Below, piece by piece: positions 22,301 to 34,599 of a stretch of 64,000 nucleotides of DNA (the stretch's first letter is position 1; each line of letters starts with the position of its first letter). The DNA lies in the NCBI RefSeq assembly GCF_000208745.1, contig NC_030851.1:36739240-36803239 (forward strand). The letters are read 5' to 3'. This stretch comes from Theobroma cacao (Eukaryota; Streptophyta; Magnoliopsida; Malvales; Malvaceae). The notes under the pieces are model-generated. The model saw nothing but the letters and a program-made list of their open reading frames with translations, was not told the origin of the DNA and did no database searches. A program made the translations under genes and the position numbers.

Positions 22301-25300
22301 ATGACAGAAAAACCACCGCCAAAGCCAGTGACACTTCAGGACTGGGAATCCTTAGTGGAAGACTTCCAACACGGCGGTGCTCGTCGCGAGAAATGGAGTT
22401 CCCTTTCCCCGTCACTCGCCGAACTGGCCCTTTCTTCCATCGTCAAAAAGGAATTTCCTGTCAAAATCCCCCTCGTAATCTTCCTCGACGAATTCTCCCA
22501 CCTCTTGTTCCCCCCAAATTCCCTCTCCCTCCTTTTGGACCGTCTGGTCGAAACCCTCCGCACCATCGTCCAATCCCCAATCGACGGCGTCCACATCACC
22601 TACGCTTTGAAAGAACAAATGATGGTTTCAGCGACCTCAATTTTGATCTCAACGAATTCCGTCGAAACCGTTGAGGTTCGGTTAACGGAAGCCGTGGTGG
22701 AACTTTTGCTGGCGGTTATCAACCGGCCGAACCATGGATCGGACCGCCACGCGCGTGCCATTGCCTGTGAATGTTTACGCGAATTAGAAAATTCTTACCC
22801 TTGTTTGCTCTCCGATATCGCTGGTCATTTGTGGAGTTTATGCCAAAGCGAGCGAACTCACGCTTCGCAGAGTTACATTTTGTTGTTTACCACAGTAATT
22901 TATAGTATTGTGAATCGAAAGTTGAGTATTTCTATTTTGAATACTTCTGTTCCTTTAATACCATTTAATTTACCGCAATGGATTTTAGGATCGGAAAAGG
23001 AAGGGTTAGGGTTGAATTTTAAGGAATTGAGAAGAGCCATGGCGTTTTTATTGGAATGGCCGCAGGTTTTTACTCCTTGTGGAATGATGGTTTTCATGGG
23101 AATGGTAATGCCACTTGCTGTAGCTTTGGATTTGCAGCCTTCTATGCTGAAAGTTCAGTTTTTCGGGATGATTTATTCTTTTGATCCTGTATTGTGTCAT
23201 GTTGTTTTGATTTTGTATTCTCGTTTTGCTGAGGCGTTCAGTGAACAGGAGAGAGAGATTGTGAGAAGACTTCTGTTGGTTTCGTTGGAAATGCAGCATT
23301 ATTTGGTGTTTCGCTTGCTTTCAGTGCATTGGTTGATGGGTTTATTGAATGGATTGATGTTGAATGGAGGAAATGTGGAGAATAAGAAGTCGATTGTTGA
23401 GATGGGTTTCATGTTTTATCCGAGTGTGTTCGATCCACTTTCCTTGAAAGCTTTGAAGCTTGATTTACTTGCTTTTTGTTCTGTTTGTATTGACTCATTG
23501 AAACCTCAGAGTGTGTCGGATATGATTATTGGGGACGGGAATTCAGTGGTGAAACTGTTTCAAGATGGTCTAGTATCTGTTTCAGCTTTCAAGTGGTTGC
23601 CTCCTTGGAGCACGGAAACTGTAGTGGCGTTCCGCACCTTACATAAGTTTTTGATAGGTGCCTCATCTCATTTTGATGCTGATCCTTCAACCACTACTGT
23701 ACTCATGGAATCTGCCATCTTTAATTTTCTAAAGGTATTTATTTTTTCTTTTACCTTCCTCTTTTAGCCTTGCTCCTAATTCTAAACCTTCTGATTATTC
23801 TTGTCCTGGAAAAGTATTGAACCATTTGGTGCTTTATAAAAATGATAAGAAAATTACAAGTTAAACCATTAACTTTAAATGAAAATGAATAGATATACTG
23901 GTCTGTACTTGCACTAGCTTTTATAGAATAGCACTTGTCTGTTTTGTACTGCAAATATATATACATATGTACATGTGTACATACATTTATGTATGTACAT
24001 ATGAATGTATGTATAGTTCTTACCTCTCTAAATAAATCATAAATACGGAAGTCTACTTCAACATCTCTTCAGTGGGACTAGATGTTCATCTAGGTCAGTA
24101 AAAATACTTGACAAGTCTAACTTACATCTATTTAACACACACAGCATTCATTAACTGTAATCTTTCTCTGAAATAGATAATTTTGCAGATTCTGTAATTG
24201 TTTGGATGGCACTTTACAGGGCACTCAAAGGAAGGATTCAGAGCTAGAGGACTTGAAATTTATGTTTTATCTGCTCCTAACTAGCTACGAAAAAAAACAA
24301 TACTTCCTATGCTGATGTTTGCAACTTCTTTTGTTCAGGGGATGCTGGTTGACATGATACTGGAGTTTCAGAGGTTGGTCCCTGTCATTGTTGCTTTTGT
24401 TGACCGTTTGTTGGGCTGCCAAAAGCATCATTGGTTGGGAGAGCGCCTGCTTCAAACAGTCGATGAGAATCTGCATCCAAGAGTCATAATTGATTATAGA
24501 CTAGTTTCGTACTTTCTAATATTCGACAGAATTGCTGAAAATCAAACAATACCTCCTCGTAGGTTGTTAGACCTGCTAACCAAGTTCATGGCTTTCCTTG
24601 TTGAGAAACATGGCCCAGATACTGGTGGGAAATCTTGGTCTCAGGGTAGTAAGGTTCTTGGCATTTGCAGAACCATGCTGATTCACCATCAGAGCTCTAG
24701 ATTGTTCCTCGGATTATCTCGTCTCCTTGCATTCACCTGCCTTTACTTCCCTGATTTAGAGGTCCGTGACCATGCAAGGTATGATGAAGGGAATGGCTTT
24801 GCTTTTTGCCTTTTAACTTTTCCATTCCTCTTAAAATTATCTGCAGTTTCCTGTCAAACTTACAGGAAAACTGGAAAAGGAATGATCTAAACAATAGGGA
24901 ATCTCAAGAAGAGATATATAAGCATTATTATCTGAGGATTTGATTATTTTCCATTATGTCATTTTACAGGATCTACCTGAGGATGCTGATTTGTGTACCT
25001 GGAGTGAAGCTTAGAGGCATGCTAAACCTTGGAGAGCAACTCCTTGGTGTTTCCTCCTCACCTCATTCTGGTTCATTTTTCAGCGTGCCATCTCCTCGAC
25101 ATTATCAGGATCTCAAGAAATCTAGAAACATCTCATCCTATATCCATCTTGAGCGGATGATACCACTACTTGTCAAACAGTCTTGGTCATTGTCTCTATT
25201 ACCTTTAGGTTTTGGGAGTAACAAAAATGATTTTTCTGGTGGTATCAGGGATAGTGAAGCCTCAACAGATGAAAGAGAGCTTGATGCCAATATTCAACTT

Positions 25301-26455
25301 CAGACTATATCAGAAGATGAGAGAATGGATAAACAACAGGTTCCACTGTATGTGATGGATTCAAAAGTTTCAGAGATTTTAGGAATATTGAGGAGACATT
25401 TCTCATGCATTCCTGATTTTAGACATATGCCGGGGCTTAAGGTCAAAATTCCATGCAATTTGAGATTTGATTCAGAGCATTTCAATCATGTATGGGGAGG
25501 TGAGTCCCCAAAAAGTGGGTTACATGGAGTAGATGCCTCCCCTGCCATATATGCAACTGTGTTGAAATTTTCATCACCAGCACCATATGGGTCTATTCCA
25601 TCATGTCACATACCTTTTCTTCTTGGTCAACCTCCTGTGGGTGATTATTTCCCTGGTGAAACTGCTTCATTAGACGTCGTTGCTACACACAATGGTTCTG
25701 GTGAAGAAGAAATCTATAAAGCTCCTGTGATAATTGAACTGGAACCACGGGAGCCAACACCTGGTCTGGTTGATGTTTTCATTGAAACAAATGGGGAAGA
25801 TGGTCAGATCATCTCTGGTCAGCTGCAGAGTATTACTGTAGGCATTGAAGACTTGTTTCTCAAGGCTATTGCCCCACCAGACATCCTAGAAGATGTATTA
25901 CCTGATTATTACACAGACTTGTTCAATGCTTTGTGGGATGCTTGTGGTACTACTTCCAACACTGGGCGGGAGGCTTTCCCCCTGAAGGGAGGCAAGGGGG
26001 TTGCAGCAGTCAATGGAACCCGATCAGTGAAGCTGCTTGAGATTCCTGCAGTCTCTTTAATTCGTGCTACTGAGCATTATCTGGCACCATTTGTTGTAAG
26101 TGTGAGTGGCGAGCATCTTGTTAACATGGTAAAGGATGGAGGAATTATCAGGGACATTGTATGGAAGGATGAGGCCTTTGGTCTTTTGCTTGATGCCACC
26201 ACCTCAGTTGCTGAATTAGACAGAACGCCCCTCCATCTTACTTTCACTGGAAATGAAGACGAGAGGGAAAGTCAGTTGAATATCAGCAAAAGAAGTATGG
26301 GTTGCGTTCACATATTGGTATTCCTTCCCCCTATGTTCCATCTCCTGTTCCAAATGGAAGTAAGTGATGTTTCAACTTTAGTTCGGATTAGAACTGATCA
26401 CTGGCCATGCTTAGCTTACATTGATGATTATTTGGAGGCATTATTTCTGTCATAG
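22301..26455 (+). CDS. AP5B1: AP-5 complex subunit beta-like protein, 1119 aa, three exons
   Basis: Exons 22301-23734, 24339-24778 and 24970-26455 join in frame (1434, 440 and 1486 bp; 3360 bp with stop). The product starts MTEKPPPKPVTLQDWESLVE and is a long, mostly helical protein with HEAT-like N-terminal helices. A C-terminal beta-rich appendage-like region (about residues 750-1000) includes YKAPVIIELEPREPTPGLVD. Overall sequence and length match plant homologues of AP5B1, the large beta subunit of the fifth adaptor complex. AP-5 works with SPG11/SPG15-type partners on late endosomes in sorting and retrieval; in plants its role is less well studied. No frameshifts or internal stops were seen, and the intron acceptors and donors are canonical. 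The start is the first ATG in the long frame, after one short uORF. Confidence 0.9.
23955..24015. repeat. Palindromic TA/CATG-rich simple repeat in AP5B1 intron 1
   Basis: A run of ATATGTACATGTGTACATAC-type sequence with its inverted counterpart (GTATGTACATATG) gives a strong potential hairpin inside the intron. It looks like a simple-sequence expansion. Confidence 0.6.
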
Positions 26456-27002
26456 AAGCAAACACGAAACCACCTTTGTTGGAAAAACTTTTCCATACGT
26501 TCATGTTCATGTAATTTCTGAGATTATTAGGAATTTTTTCCTTGATTCTTTTGTCACAGTTTATGAGGAAGGAGGGGAACTTTTTGCACCCGTCTGTATA
26601 CTGTTTTAGGGAAAATACCGCAGCAACAAATCCCAGGACCTTGTATTCTTTTCCATGTATCAAAATTTTGTCAGATATTTTTAGTCACTGGGTTCATAAT
26701 CTTGTAAGCTATAATTCTTTGTTTGCAACAACTGCAAATTTATATTCATAAAATCTCGATGGAGAGTGTATCCTCTCATTTTGCAACTTGCCATCCTTCT
26801 TTTCTTCTACTATCATGCTTGATGATCTGGTAATGATATTCCAAAATTTGCTTACATCTCAAGGATGTCTTTAATGGGTTGCATTTACATCACCCAAGAA
26901 TTGAATTTCCTCGTAAATTAATGCCGATAAAGATTTTGGTCTTCCAAAAATGTTTTAAGTTGCAAGAAACTTTTTTACGGTATTAGACTTATAATAAAAA
27001 GG
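26456..27002. other. 3' flank of the AP-5 beta-like gene
   Basis: Contains the expected 3' UTR. Small ORFs at 26388-26751 overlap on both strands and have no family features. Confidence 0.4.
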
Positions 27003-27140
27003 TTGATATTTAATGCACTGACAGTGTATAGTTTTTATACGTTGTCAGCTCATCAAATTATGACACTTCATAAAATAAAAAATCTTTAAAAATTAAAAAT
27101 TAAATATTAAAAAGTTTATAATAATTAATTAAAAAAAATA
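27003..27140. repeat. Partial MITE copy, same family as 27301-27521
   Basis: Begins ATATTTAATGCACTGACAGT and shares the interior AAATTAAATATTAAAAAGTT with the full copy 300 bp downstream. The right end is missing or decayed. Confidence 0.6.
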
Positions 27141-27300
27141 TTTTCACTTTTCTATCTCTCTCGGATATTATTTTTCTTATTCTCATCTTTTATCTCTCTC
27201 CAACTCTATCATCTTCTTCTCCTCTTCATCCATTAAAATTAAGTTTTGTAAAATTCTACAACTCCAAGAGCAATTTTTAGATTTTTTTTTTATTTTTTTA

Positions 27301-27521
27301 GGGATTAATATTTGATGCACTGACAGTGTATTGAAGCTATACACTATCAATTCACCAAAATATGGCATCTCATTAATGAAGTAAAATAAAAAATCTTTAA
27401 GGACTAAAAATTAAATATTAAAAAGTTTATAATAATTAATTAAACAAAATAAGGTGGCACATTTTGGTGAACTGACAGTGTACAAAAGTTATACATTGTC
27501 AGTGCATCAAATATAAATCCA
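27301..27521. mobile_element. MITE with long terminal inverted repeats, about 220 bp
   Basis: The left end reads GGATTAATATTTGATGCACT and the reverse complement of the right end reads GGATTTATATTTGATGCACT. The similarity continues inward through GACAGTGTA and a CACCAAAATATGGCA/CACCAAAATGTGCCA segment, about 60 bp in all. The interior is AT-rich and non-coding. Target duplication could not be assigned with certainty. The family is present at least three times in this window (also 19265 and 27003). Confidence 0.7.
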
Positions 27522-28249
27522 TAATAAAATATAATCATTTCATTTTCTTAAAGAAAGTAATACTAACAATAAAATTAAAAAGGAAATCTTTTTAGAAGAA
27601 AATATAAAAAAAATAGCCATCTATGTACAAGTGAACAAAGAATTTTATTTTTACAAAATAAAAGAGTAAAATTGACTTTCAATTGGCATGGTTAAGTTTG
27701 TCCTTTAGCTGCTAAAGATTTTAACTTGAGTTAAATACAATTGTTAAATTAAATTTCAAACCTCAACAGTATACCGCCCTTGATCTTGATGTTGGCTATG
27801 TATGAAGTTAAGTTAATTTATGGACCAATTTGAACTTTAATGCTTATGAACTTAAGGATGTACGTTTCAAAAAAAAAAAAAGAAAAGATGTGCCTATGTC
27901 TATAGCAAAATGATTATGAAATATATGGGTATAAAGGCCCAAGATGATATTGCATTCGTTTGGCACCTAAATGATGTTGTGTGTATGTTTGGCACATGAA
28001 TGAATGATATAGTGTAATTGTTAGGCACTTAGATGAATATGATACTTAAATAAAATTATGCTAAGTATGGTTGATATGCGATGTGATATAGAGCATGATT
28101 GAGAATTTGAAGTTTTGTGACAAATATATGTCTTGATGATGAGTAAAACATGGTGAAATAAGATGATTATTGAAGGAAAATGTATTGAGAACCTAGAGGA
28201 ATGAATTTGAAGGGTTAAATTCATGAAGAATTGAAATTTAAGTATGATC

Positions 28250-28345
28250 TATTGATGATATTCATGGCCTATCGATAGATGAAAAATAAAGGGAAAGAAA
28301 TGTAAAAGTTGAAGAACATCTATCGATAGATTGCCGGTAACTATC
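28250..28345. repeat. TATCGATAG repeat cluster, left part
   Basis: Contains CTATCGATAGAT twice plus diverged forms (CTATTGATGA, CTATCAATAA). It continues at 34600 after the LINE insertion. Confidence 0.6.
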
Positions 28346-28350
28346 AATAA

Positions 28351-28371
28351 ATGTCCATACGGGAGTGAAGG
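28351..28371. repeat. LINE target-site duplication, left copy
   Basis: Starts ATGTCCATACGGGAGTGAAG. It matches 34565-34585 at 17 of 21 positions, and all four differences are transitions. Confidence 0.75.
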
Positions 28372-28574
28372 CGTCTAAGCCATTACAATGAGAAAGAGAG
28401 CGAGTGAGAGTGAGAGTGAGAGACCAAGAGGATTGGGTTAAACGGCTATGGCATAGCTCCTTCGAATGTCGGAGATTGGAAAAACCTTGGACAACCCAAT
28501 AGATTTCAAAACACACGAAAGGAATGGAACCCAAAAGTCCATTAGAGCATTGATCTTTGGCGAGAAAGTCTACA

Positions 28575-31120
28575 TTCTATCTTTGTGGGTAACCTTAGCC
28601 CAAATGTTTTTCAGATTGAAGTAAAAAACTGGATTAAACCATTTGGGAGAGCCATGGATGTTTTTTTCAAGAGAGGGAATAACAAAGACGAAGGCTCTTT
28701 TGCCTTTGTATGATTCATGGACAAACATGAGATGCTCAAGGCCATTGAGTGTGGTGATAACTGTGTGATGGATGGGAGATACTTCCTTGTCAAGCAAGGG
28801 GCTCCAAGAAAGAAGACAACAGTTTGGCTAGGTGGGGAGAGAATTCATAATGTCCAGAAACAGTATGTGCGAACGAATGGAATATCGTTTAAGGAGGTGT
28901 TAGGAGGGGAAAAATTCCTTGCATTGCGCTCTTCAAGGATTAATCCATCAATGAAGCATGAACCTTCAGAAGAGGCTGGACCAAAACCGAAGAGCAACAT
29001 GTTGGAAGTTTGGTTTAACTTGGGACTAGAAAAGAGGAGATGGAGTGGGTGACCCATAGTACAGTTGGCAAACTAAAAGGGAAATTCGAGTTGTGGAACA
29101 TTCAAGAAGATTTGGTAAAAACTGGAATAGTGGTGGAACTGAGAATCCTCGAGGAATGCTCTGTGGTGGCAACCTTTTGTGGAAAAAATGAGATGAAAAC
29201 ACTTATTGAGCTCTATTGGGATGAATTTAAGACATAGTTCATTGAATTCATACCATTTAAGAAAGAAATAGTTGGTGCAATGAAAGAGGTTTGGTTAAGT
29301 GTACAGAACATCTTATGGTATTTATGGCATGAGGATTTTTTCAGGGTGTTAGGTGATAAATGGGGGTGATTCATTATGACTAATGAATCCACCAATAACA
29401 AATACAGGTTCGATCAAGCTCATGTATTGGTGGAGGTGGATGACCCTTCACATATCCCTTTGGTGACCAAGCTCCACATTGATGGCCTAACTGTTTATGT
29501 TCAATCCTTAGCAGAGAAAGAAAAAAAGACACACAAGGGGGGGAGTGGTGGTCTGGTAATGAATCAAAATGATAAGAAGACTTTGAGTACAGCGGTGTAA
29601 GCTCAAGATAGCATATGGCTACTAGAGGGTGAGACCAACGTCGGAAGCGGTGGAGAACCAAGGGACATGTTGTAATTTTGAGATACGTGCAGAGTTAACC
29701 TCTAGTCAACATAATTCAAATTAAAGGGATAAAGATTCGGGGACAAAACGTAAAGATGTCCAATCAAATAAGGATAGAGGTTAAGTGTCCTGAGGGGATT
29801 GAGATTGCGGAAGAGATTTTCCTTCATAGAAAATGTAAGAAACCTTGTATTGTGGAGCTTGAGGATGACAAGCATAATAGTGCTGCAGGAAATGTTTAGG
29901 GGAAAGACAGTGTTAAGGCTTTTGGAACAAGTGAGAAGGTGCAGCTTCACATGGATGAAAGTTCTCTTAGGCCTCAAGGGCCAAAACTCTTTTTTTCCAT
30001 AAGGGTTCACCCTTTTAAAAATGAACTATATTAAACTTGGAATATAAGTCTTATTCTTAGGTTCTAGGAGATTAGGTCCTCAAGTAAGCATGATAAAGCC
30101 TATCAACAAGATAAAACGCAAAACGAATGTGAAGGCTTAAATGGAAGAGTCTCCATGGTGAATGGGGGACCTAATAATTCGGGTAAATGTGCTTTGATGA
30201 CTGGACTCATGTTGAATGCTATGGACACTATGAAGGGGGTCCAGGTCCAAAGCAAGTTGGGAAAAAGGTTTGATGAATAGGGTCACAAGGTGGAGAAGAC
30301 AAAGGATCCTTTGAGTTTGGGTAAGCAGATGGAGGAAAATATGGCACGGGAGAACAAATATCACAATAGCAGTTGGGACGACAATATCCCACTCGTAACG
30401 GTTGTTAGTTTGGTTAGGAGATTTCGAAGTAAGAATGAGGGTAGAATTAACAAATTAGTGAGAGGAAGGAAATTAGGGATTTGCAGAGGGAAAACTAAAA
30501 AGCCTAAAGACACAAAGGACGATAAAGTTGATGGTTCAGGGATTGAGGTAAAGTGACTGGTCAGAGATCCAAGAGGTATAGGACTGGAAGGAATTCACAG
30601 TGACTTCCATCAAAAGGTTGTAGCAGTTAGGGATGGAAATGAGGCAAATAATGGTGGTGCAATCCATGCAAAAAAGCTAGAGTTCAAGCGTTAGAGGTAG
30701 GGAAGCCAATTAGTGGGCATGAACTTAAGGCCAAAAGTCATATTGGAGAGATATCGAATAAAGGAATTCATAGTAGAGAGCAAGTTTAGGCGATGATCCG
30801 AACTAACTGTGAAAGAATAAGAAGTGTTACGATGGAATCGAGGTAGAACATGGTGGGACATAAGTTACAAATGGTGTGCAAAAGGAAAGGGCAGTTGAAC
30901 GTAAACGGAGACTGAGGTAAGCCATTGTACAAAGTCTGTATGAAGGATCTAGTAAAGTACCAACACAAGTGTGCAGAACAGATACTAATGTTGATAGTAG
31001 GATCAAGGTTATCCAAGAAGAGGTAGAAGTAAATAGTGAGGTTGCAACTAAGCTGGGGTTAGTATTCGCAGATCGCTTAAGAGTAGTAATAAAGGAATTT
31101 TTAAGACTTGAAAGAGAAAT
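28575..31120 (+). pseudogene. LINE ORF1, RNA-binding protein, broken
   Basis: The N-terminus is an RNA-recognition motif: an RNP2-like FVGNLSPNVF near 28590, and RNP1-like SFAFV at 28696-28710 followed directly by TGA (28711-28713), where the family normally has Arg or another residue. MDKHEMLKAIECGDNCVMDG then matches the motif's third helix region. The middle is low-complexity and full of stops. The C-terminal end near 31029-31115 (EVATKLGLVFADRLRVVIKE) matches the segment that precedes ORF2 in plant LINEs. ORF1 proteins of this type coat LINE RNA in the ribonucleoprotein. Confidence 0.7.
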
Positions 31121-31189
31121 GTTGAAGGAAATGTCAAGCTGAGCTCCCTAAGTTTGTACATTTCTAAGGGTAAGTTTTTAAACCATATG

Positions 31190-31860
31190 TATCCATTTAC
31201 TTGAAATGCAAAGGGTTTAGGTAAACAAGAGACAAAGAGGGCAATTAGGAACTTGACAAGTAAGGTCAAATTATGTGTAATTTATTTGCAAAAATCTAAG
31301 TTAAAGAAGGTGAATAGTATAACCTATGATATTATTAAGGGGAGAAGGGAGTACAAAGGGCTTTCTAGGGAATCTGATTGGGTGTCAGAGGGTATCATTT
31401 CCTTATGGTAAGAGAGTTTTATTATTGTCATTGATAGTTATGTATTCAAAAATTATGTTCTAATTGTAGACAGGCTGAATAATGGCAATTGGGAATGTGG
31501 ATTTGGCAATGTTTACGCACTAGCTAATGGTTAGGCTAAAAAGGAATTGTGGGAGGACCTTGCATAAAGAATAAGTAGTTTGGACATTCCTTGGTGCCTT
31601 AGAGGAGACTTTAATGTAGTTTTGAATGTAGAAGAGAGATTAAGGATTATTCCGATGAGAAAAAGATTGAATCTTTTTAGAGATTTTTCAATGATGTAGG
31701 TTTAATTAATCTTCCATTGGGTGGCAGCAAGTTTACTTGGTGCAATAATCGTAAGAAGTTGATTTTCAGCAAACTTGACAAATTTCTTGTTGATGAGAGG
31801 TTATAGTGAGGTTTCAAAATTTGAGACACTAGTGCATACCTTTTGCCATTTTCAATCATA
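31190..31860 (+). pseudogene. LINE ORF2 endonuclease domain, broken
   Basis: Readable pieces are a WN-x-KGLGKQETKRAIRNL start, the segment LCVIYLQKSKL (31270-31306), GDFNVV (31604-31621) and GGSKFTWCNN (31721-31750). These are the order and spacing of the AP-endonuclease domain of plant L1 elements. The usual Gln-Glu-Ser-Lys motif reads QKSK here, so the metal-binding Glu is lost. Several in-frame stops and a frameshift are present. Confidence 0.7.
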
Positions 31861-32219
31861 ATCCTATGATGCTTGGGGAAAACAATTCGGATTTAGGGTT
31901 GAAACTGTTTAGGTTTTTCAACCACTGACTTGAGGACAAGAAGTTCTAAGAGGTTTTTTCAAGAGCTTGAATTGAAAGTGGGAATAAAGTAGTTGGGGAA
32001 AGAAATCTTTGGTAGCAACTAAGAATGATTAAATCGCTATTAAGGAATGGCAAGCGGCAAATTTGGGAAAGTGCCAACAAAGAATCGCAGTTCTTGAGGA
32101 AGAAATTCAAAGGAAGTTAACAAAATGGCAGAACGGGCTCGACAATGAAAGTCATAAAGTTGAGATATCTAAACTGAAAATAAAATTATGGGTTCTCTAC
32201 AAGATGGAAGAAAGATCTT

Positions 32220-33770
32220 GGCACTAGAAATCAAGACCTAGATGGTTCTTGGAAGGTGACGGGAATACCAAGTGTTTCCATGCCTCTGTTTCTGCTAGGA
32301 AAAAGAGAAATGTGATTAATAGATTAATGGTGAATGATTTGGTTGTGGAGGATTCGCAAGTGATAAAGGGTGATGTTGTTCGATACTTTGAAAATCTCTA
32401 TGAACATAGAGTGGTTCTCAAGCTAAAGGATTGAAATGTGGACCTTAGAACTCTATCGAATAGCTCGACTCCTTCGCTGGAGAGTCCTTTTGCGAAAAAA
32501 GAAGTAAATGAAGCTATTTTCAATTGTGATGGGAATAAAGCACCAAGGCCCAATTGATTTAATCATAACTTTTTTAAGATGCAGTGGCTAAAAATTAAAG
32601 ATTAAGTGATGAACTTCTTGCTGAATTTCTATGTCAGTGGTGAGCTTGTTGATAAAATTAATGATTCCTTCGTTACTCTTATCCCTAAATGCACCAATCC
32701 CACCTTATTGAATGAGTATCGACTAATCAACTTAATGGGACATATGTACAAGGTGGTAGCTAAGGTTTTGGCTAATCGGATTAGAATGGTAATTGGAGAG
32801 GTTGTAATATTTAGTCAGTTTGCATTCAGTAAAGGAAGATAGATCATTGATTGCACTTTCATTGCTAATGAATTAGTGGATTCTATGCGAAAGAGCAAGC
32901 AGGGAAGTGTTTTTATTAAGGTCGATTTTGAGAAGGCATACGACAATGTTGACTAGGGCTTCTTGGACTTTGTTATTTGTAAGATGGGCTTTGGGGAGAG
33001 ATGGAGGAAGTGGATTATTTCCTGTATTAGCTTTGCAACGGTTTCAATTATGAGTAATGATTTTCCTAGTAGACAGGTCAAAATGAGGATAAGGCTTCGT
33101 CAGGGTTGTCCACTGTCTCTTTTTCTATTCAACCTTGTGGCTAAGGCTTTTAGTGCTTTAATGAACAAAGCAAGGGATATTGGCCTATGTAGGGGTGTTG
33201 TGGTTGGGGGTAATAGGCTTATGATTTCTCACCTCCAATATGTTGATGACACTATGATCTTTAGCATCCTTAATAAGGATTATGTTCTCAATATTAAGAG
33301 GGTGTTACGTTACTTCCAAGTTATCTCAAGCCTTAAAATTAATTTCAAAAAAAGTAACTTGTATGGTATCAAGGTAAGGAGTGAGGTGGAGACATGGGTT
33401 AGTATGATCCCTTGTCAGGTTGGTAGTCTTCTTTCTACTTATCTTGGCCTCTCTTTTGATGCTAAACACCATTCTATCAATATATGGAGTCTTGTGGTTG
33501 AGAGATTTTGAAGCATGATTCGCGAGGTGGAAATTTATATTACTTGTTACTAGTGGCAGAGTTACTCTCATCAAATCAGTTCGTGCTAGTTTTTTAGTGT
33601 ACTTCATGTCACTCTTTAAGATGCCGATAGGTGTTAAAGAGGAACTTGATAAAATTCAAAGACAGTTTTTATGGGGCGACTCGAATGGGAAAAGGAATAT
33701 TCATTGGGTTGACAGGGATTCCGTGTGCAACTTGAAAAATGGGGGAGGGCTGTTTATTTGATCTTTTATT
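32220..33770 (+). pseudogene. LINE ORF2 reverse transcriptase domain, broken
   Basis: Starts with the linker WFLEGDGNTKCFHASVSARK (32241-32300). RT motifs follow in order: FVTLIPKCTN (32668-32697), EYRLINL, KVVAKVLANRI, VDFEKAYDNVD (from 32921), RQGCPLSLFLFN, and YVDD at 33239-33250. A C-terminal part continues to WVDRDSVCNLKNGGGL. Stops include TAG at 32840-32842 and TAG at 32954-32956, where Trp is expected. The plant L1 consensus at the active site is usually YADD or FADD; the YVDD variant keeps both catalytic Asp residues. No RNase H domain was seen. Confidence 0.8.
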
Positions 33771-34564
33771 GAAAAACAGAGCTTTGCTGAATAAATAGAT
33801 TTAAAGGTATAGTGAGGAAAAAGAGAATATGTAGCGTTTTGTCATTTTTGCCAAAAATGAGGGGGATGATTTGAGTCTTACTCCACATGTGTCGAGTGGT
33901 AGAGGACTATCCTCTATGTGGAAAACTATTATTAACCCATTTACCCCTTTAGGGAGATATGCTTCTTTGTAATGTGCGGGTATTAGCTTCTTTGTGGGGA
34001 ATGGTGCCAATATACGATTTTGGGAGGATGAATGGATCGCGATGGCATCACCTTAAGGATTAAGTTCCCTAAAATCTTTGCCTTGGCGACCAATGTGACC
34101 GGAACAATTGAAGAGTTTGGTACATGAGATAATTTAGGTTGGCACTGGTAAATAGAGCTTAAGAGAGCAATTTTTGATTGGGAGAGGGATATTTGGGACC
34201 AGTTTATGACGTGTTTGGATTCTATGCACCTTGTCAGAGAGGCCAAGGATAAACTTGTGCTTGTGGTGCTTTTTCATGACAAGTCAAGGGTCTGCAAGAA
34301 TAGGAAGCAGGCTTGATGATTGTGTTTGTTATTCTTGCTGATTTGTCTCCCTTGCTGTGCGCTTTTGAGTGTTGGTTTAGTTCTTTGTATTCCTTGATTG
34401 TGACCTGGTCTTTTTTGTATTGCTCAATAGGATAGTATAGGGTTTTTTTCGCTAACCAGTACGTTTCTTGTAACCATTCTGATTATGTATAGATATGGAT
34501 TTGTTTTTTTGTTTTTGGACACTCATTTTATCTTGAATGAAATTTAATGTTTAAGGAAAAAAAG

Positions 34565-34585
34565 ATGTCCACACGAGAGTAAAAG
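34565..34585. repeat. LINE target-site duplication, right copy
   Basis: Starts ATGTCCACACGAGAGTAAAA, directly after the A-rich LINE tail. It is the partner of 28351-28371. Confidence 0.75.
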
Positions 34586-34599
34586 ATGAATAGCTGAAA

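Larger units (their letters stand above)
28372..34564 (+). mobile_element. Decayed L1-type LINE, about 6.2 kb, near full length
   Basis: A non-LTR retrotransposon bounded by a 21-bp target duplication (28351-28371 and 34565-34585) with a short A-rich tail (GGAAAAAAAG). In order it carries an ORF1 with an RNA-recognition motif, then an ORF2 with an AP-type endonuclease, a linker and a reverse transcriptase with the YVDD motif. Both ORFs are broken by many stops and frameshifts. It sits inside LTR-like sequence, so it inserted after that sequence was in place. Four transitions in 21 bp of target duplication and heavy coding decay both point to an old insertion. Confidence 0.85.

Noticed and set aside
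22336..22674. Several ORFs overlapping exon 1 of the AP-5 beta-like gene
   Set aside because: Shadows of the long coding frame on both strands.
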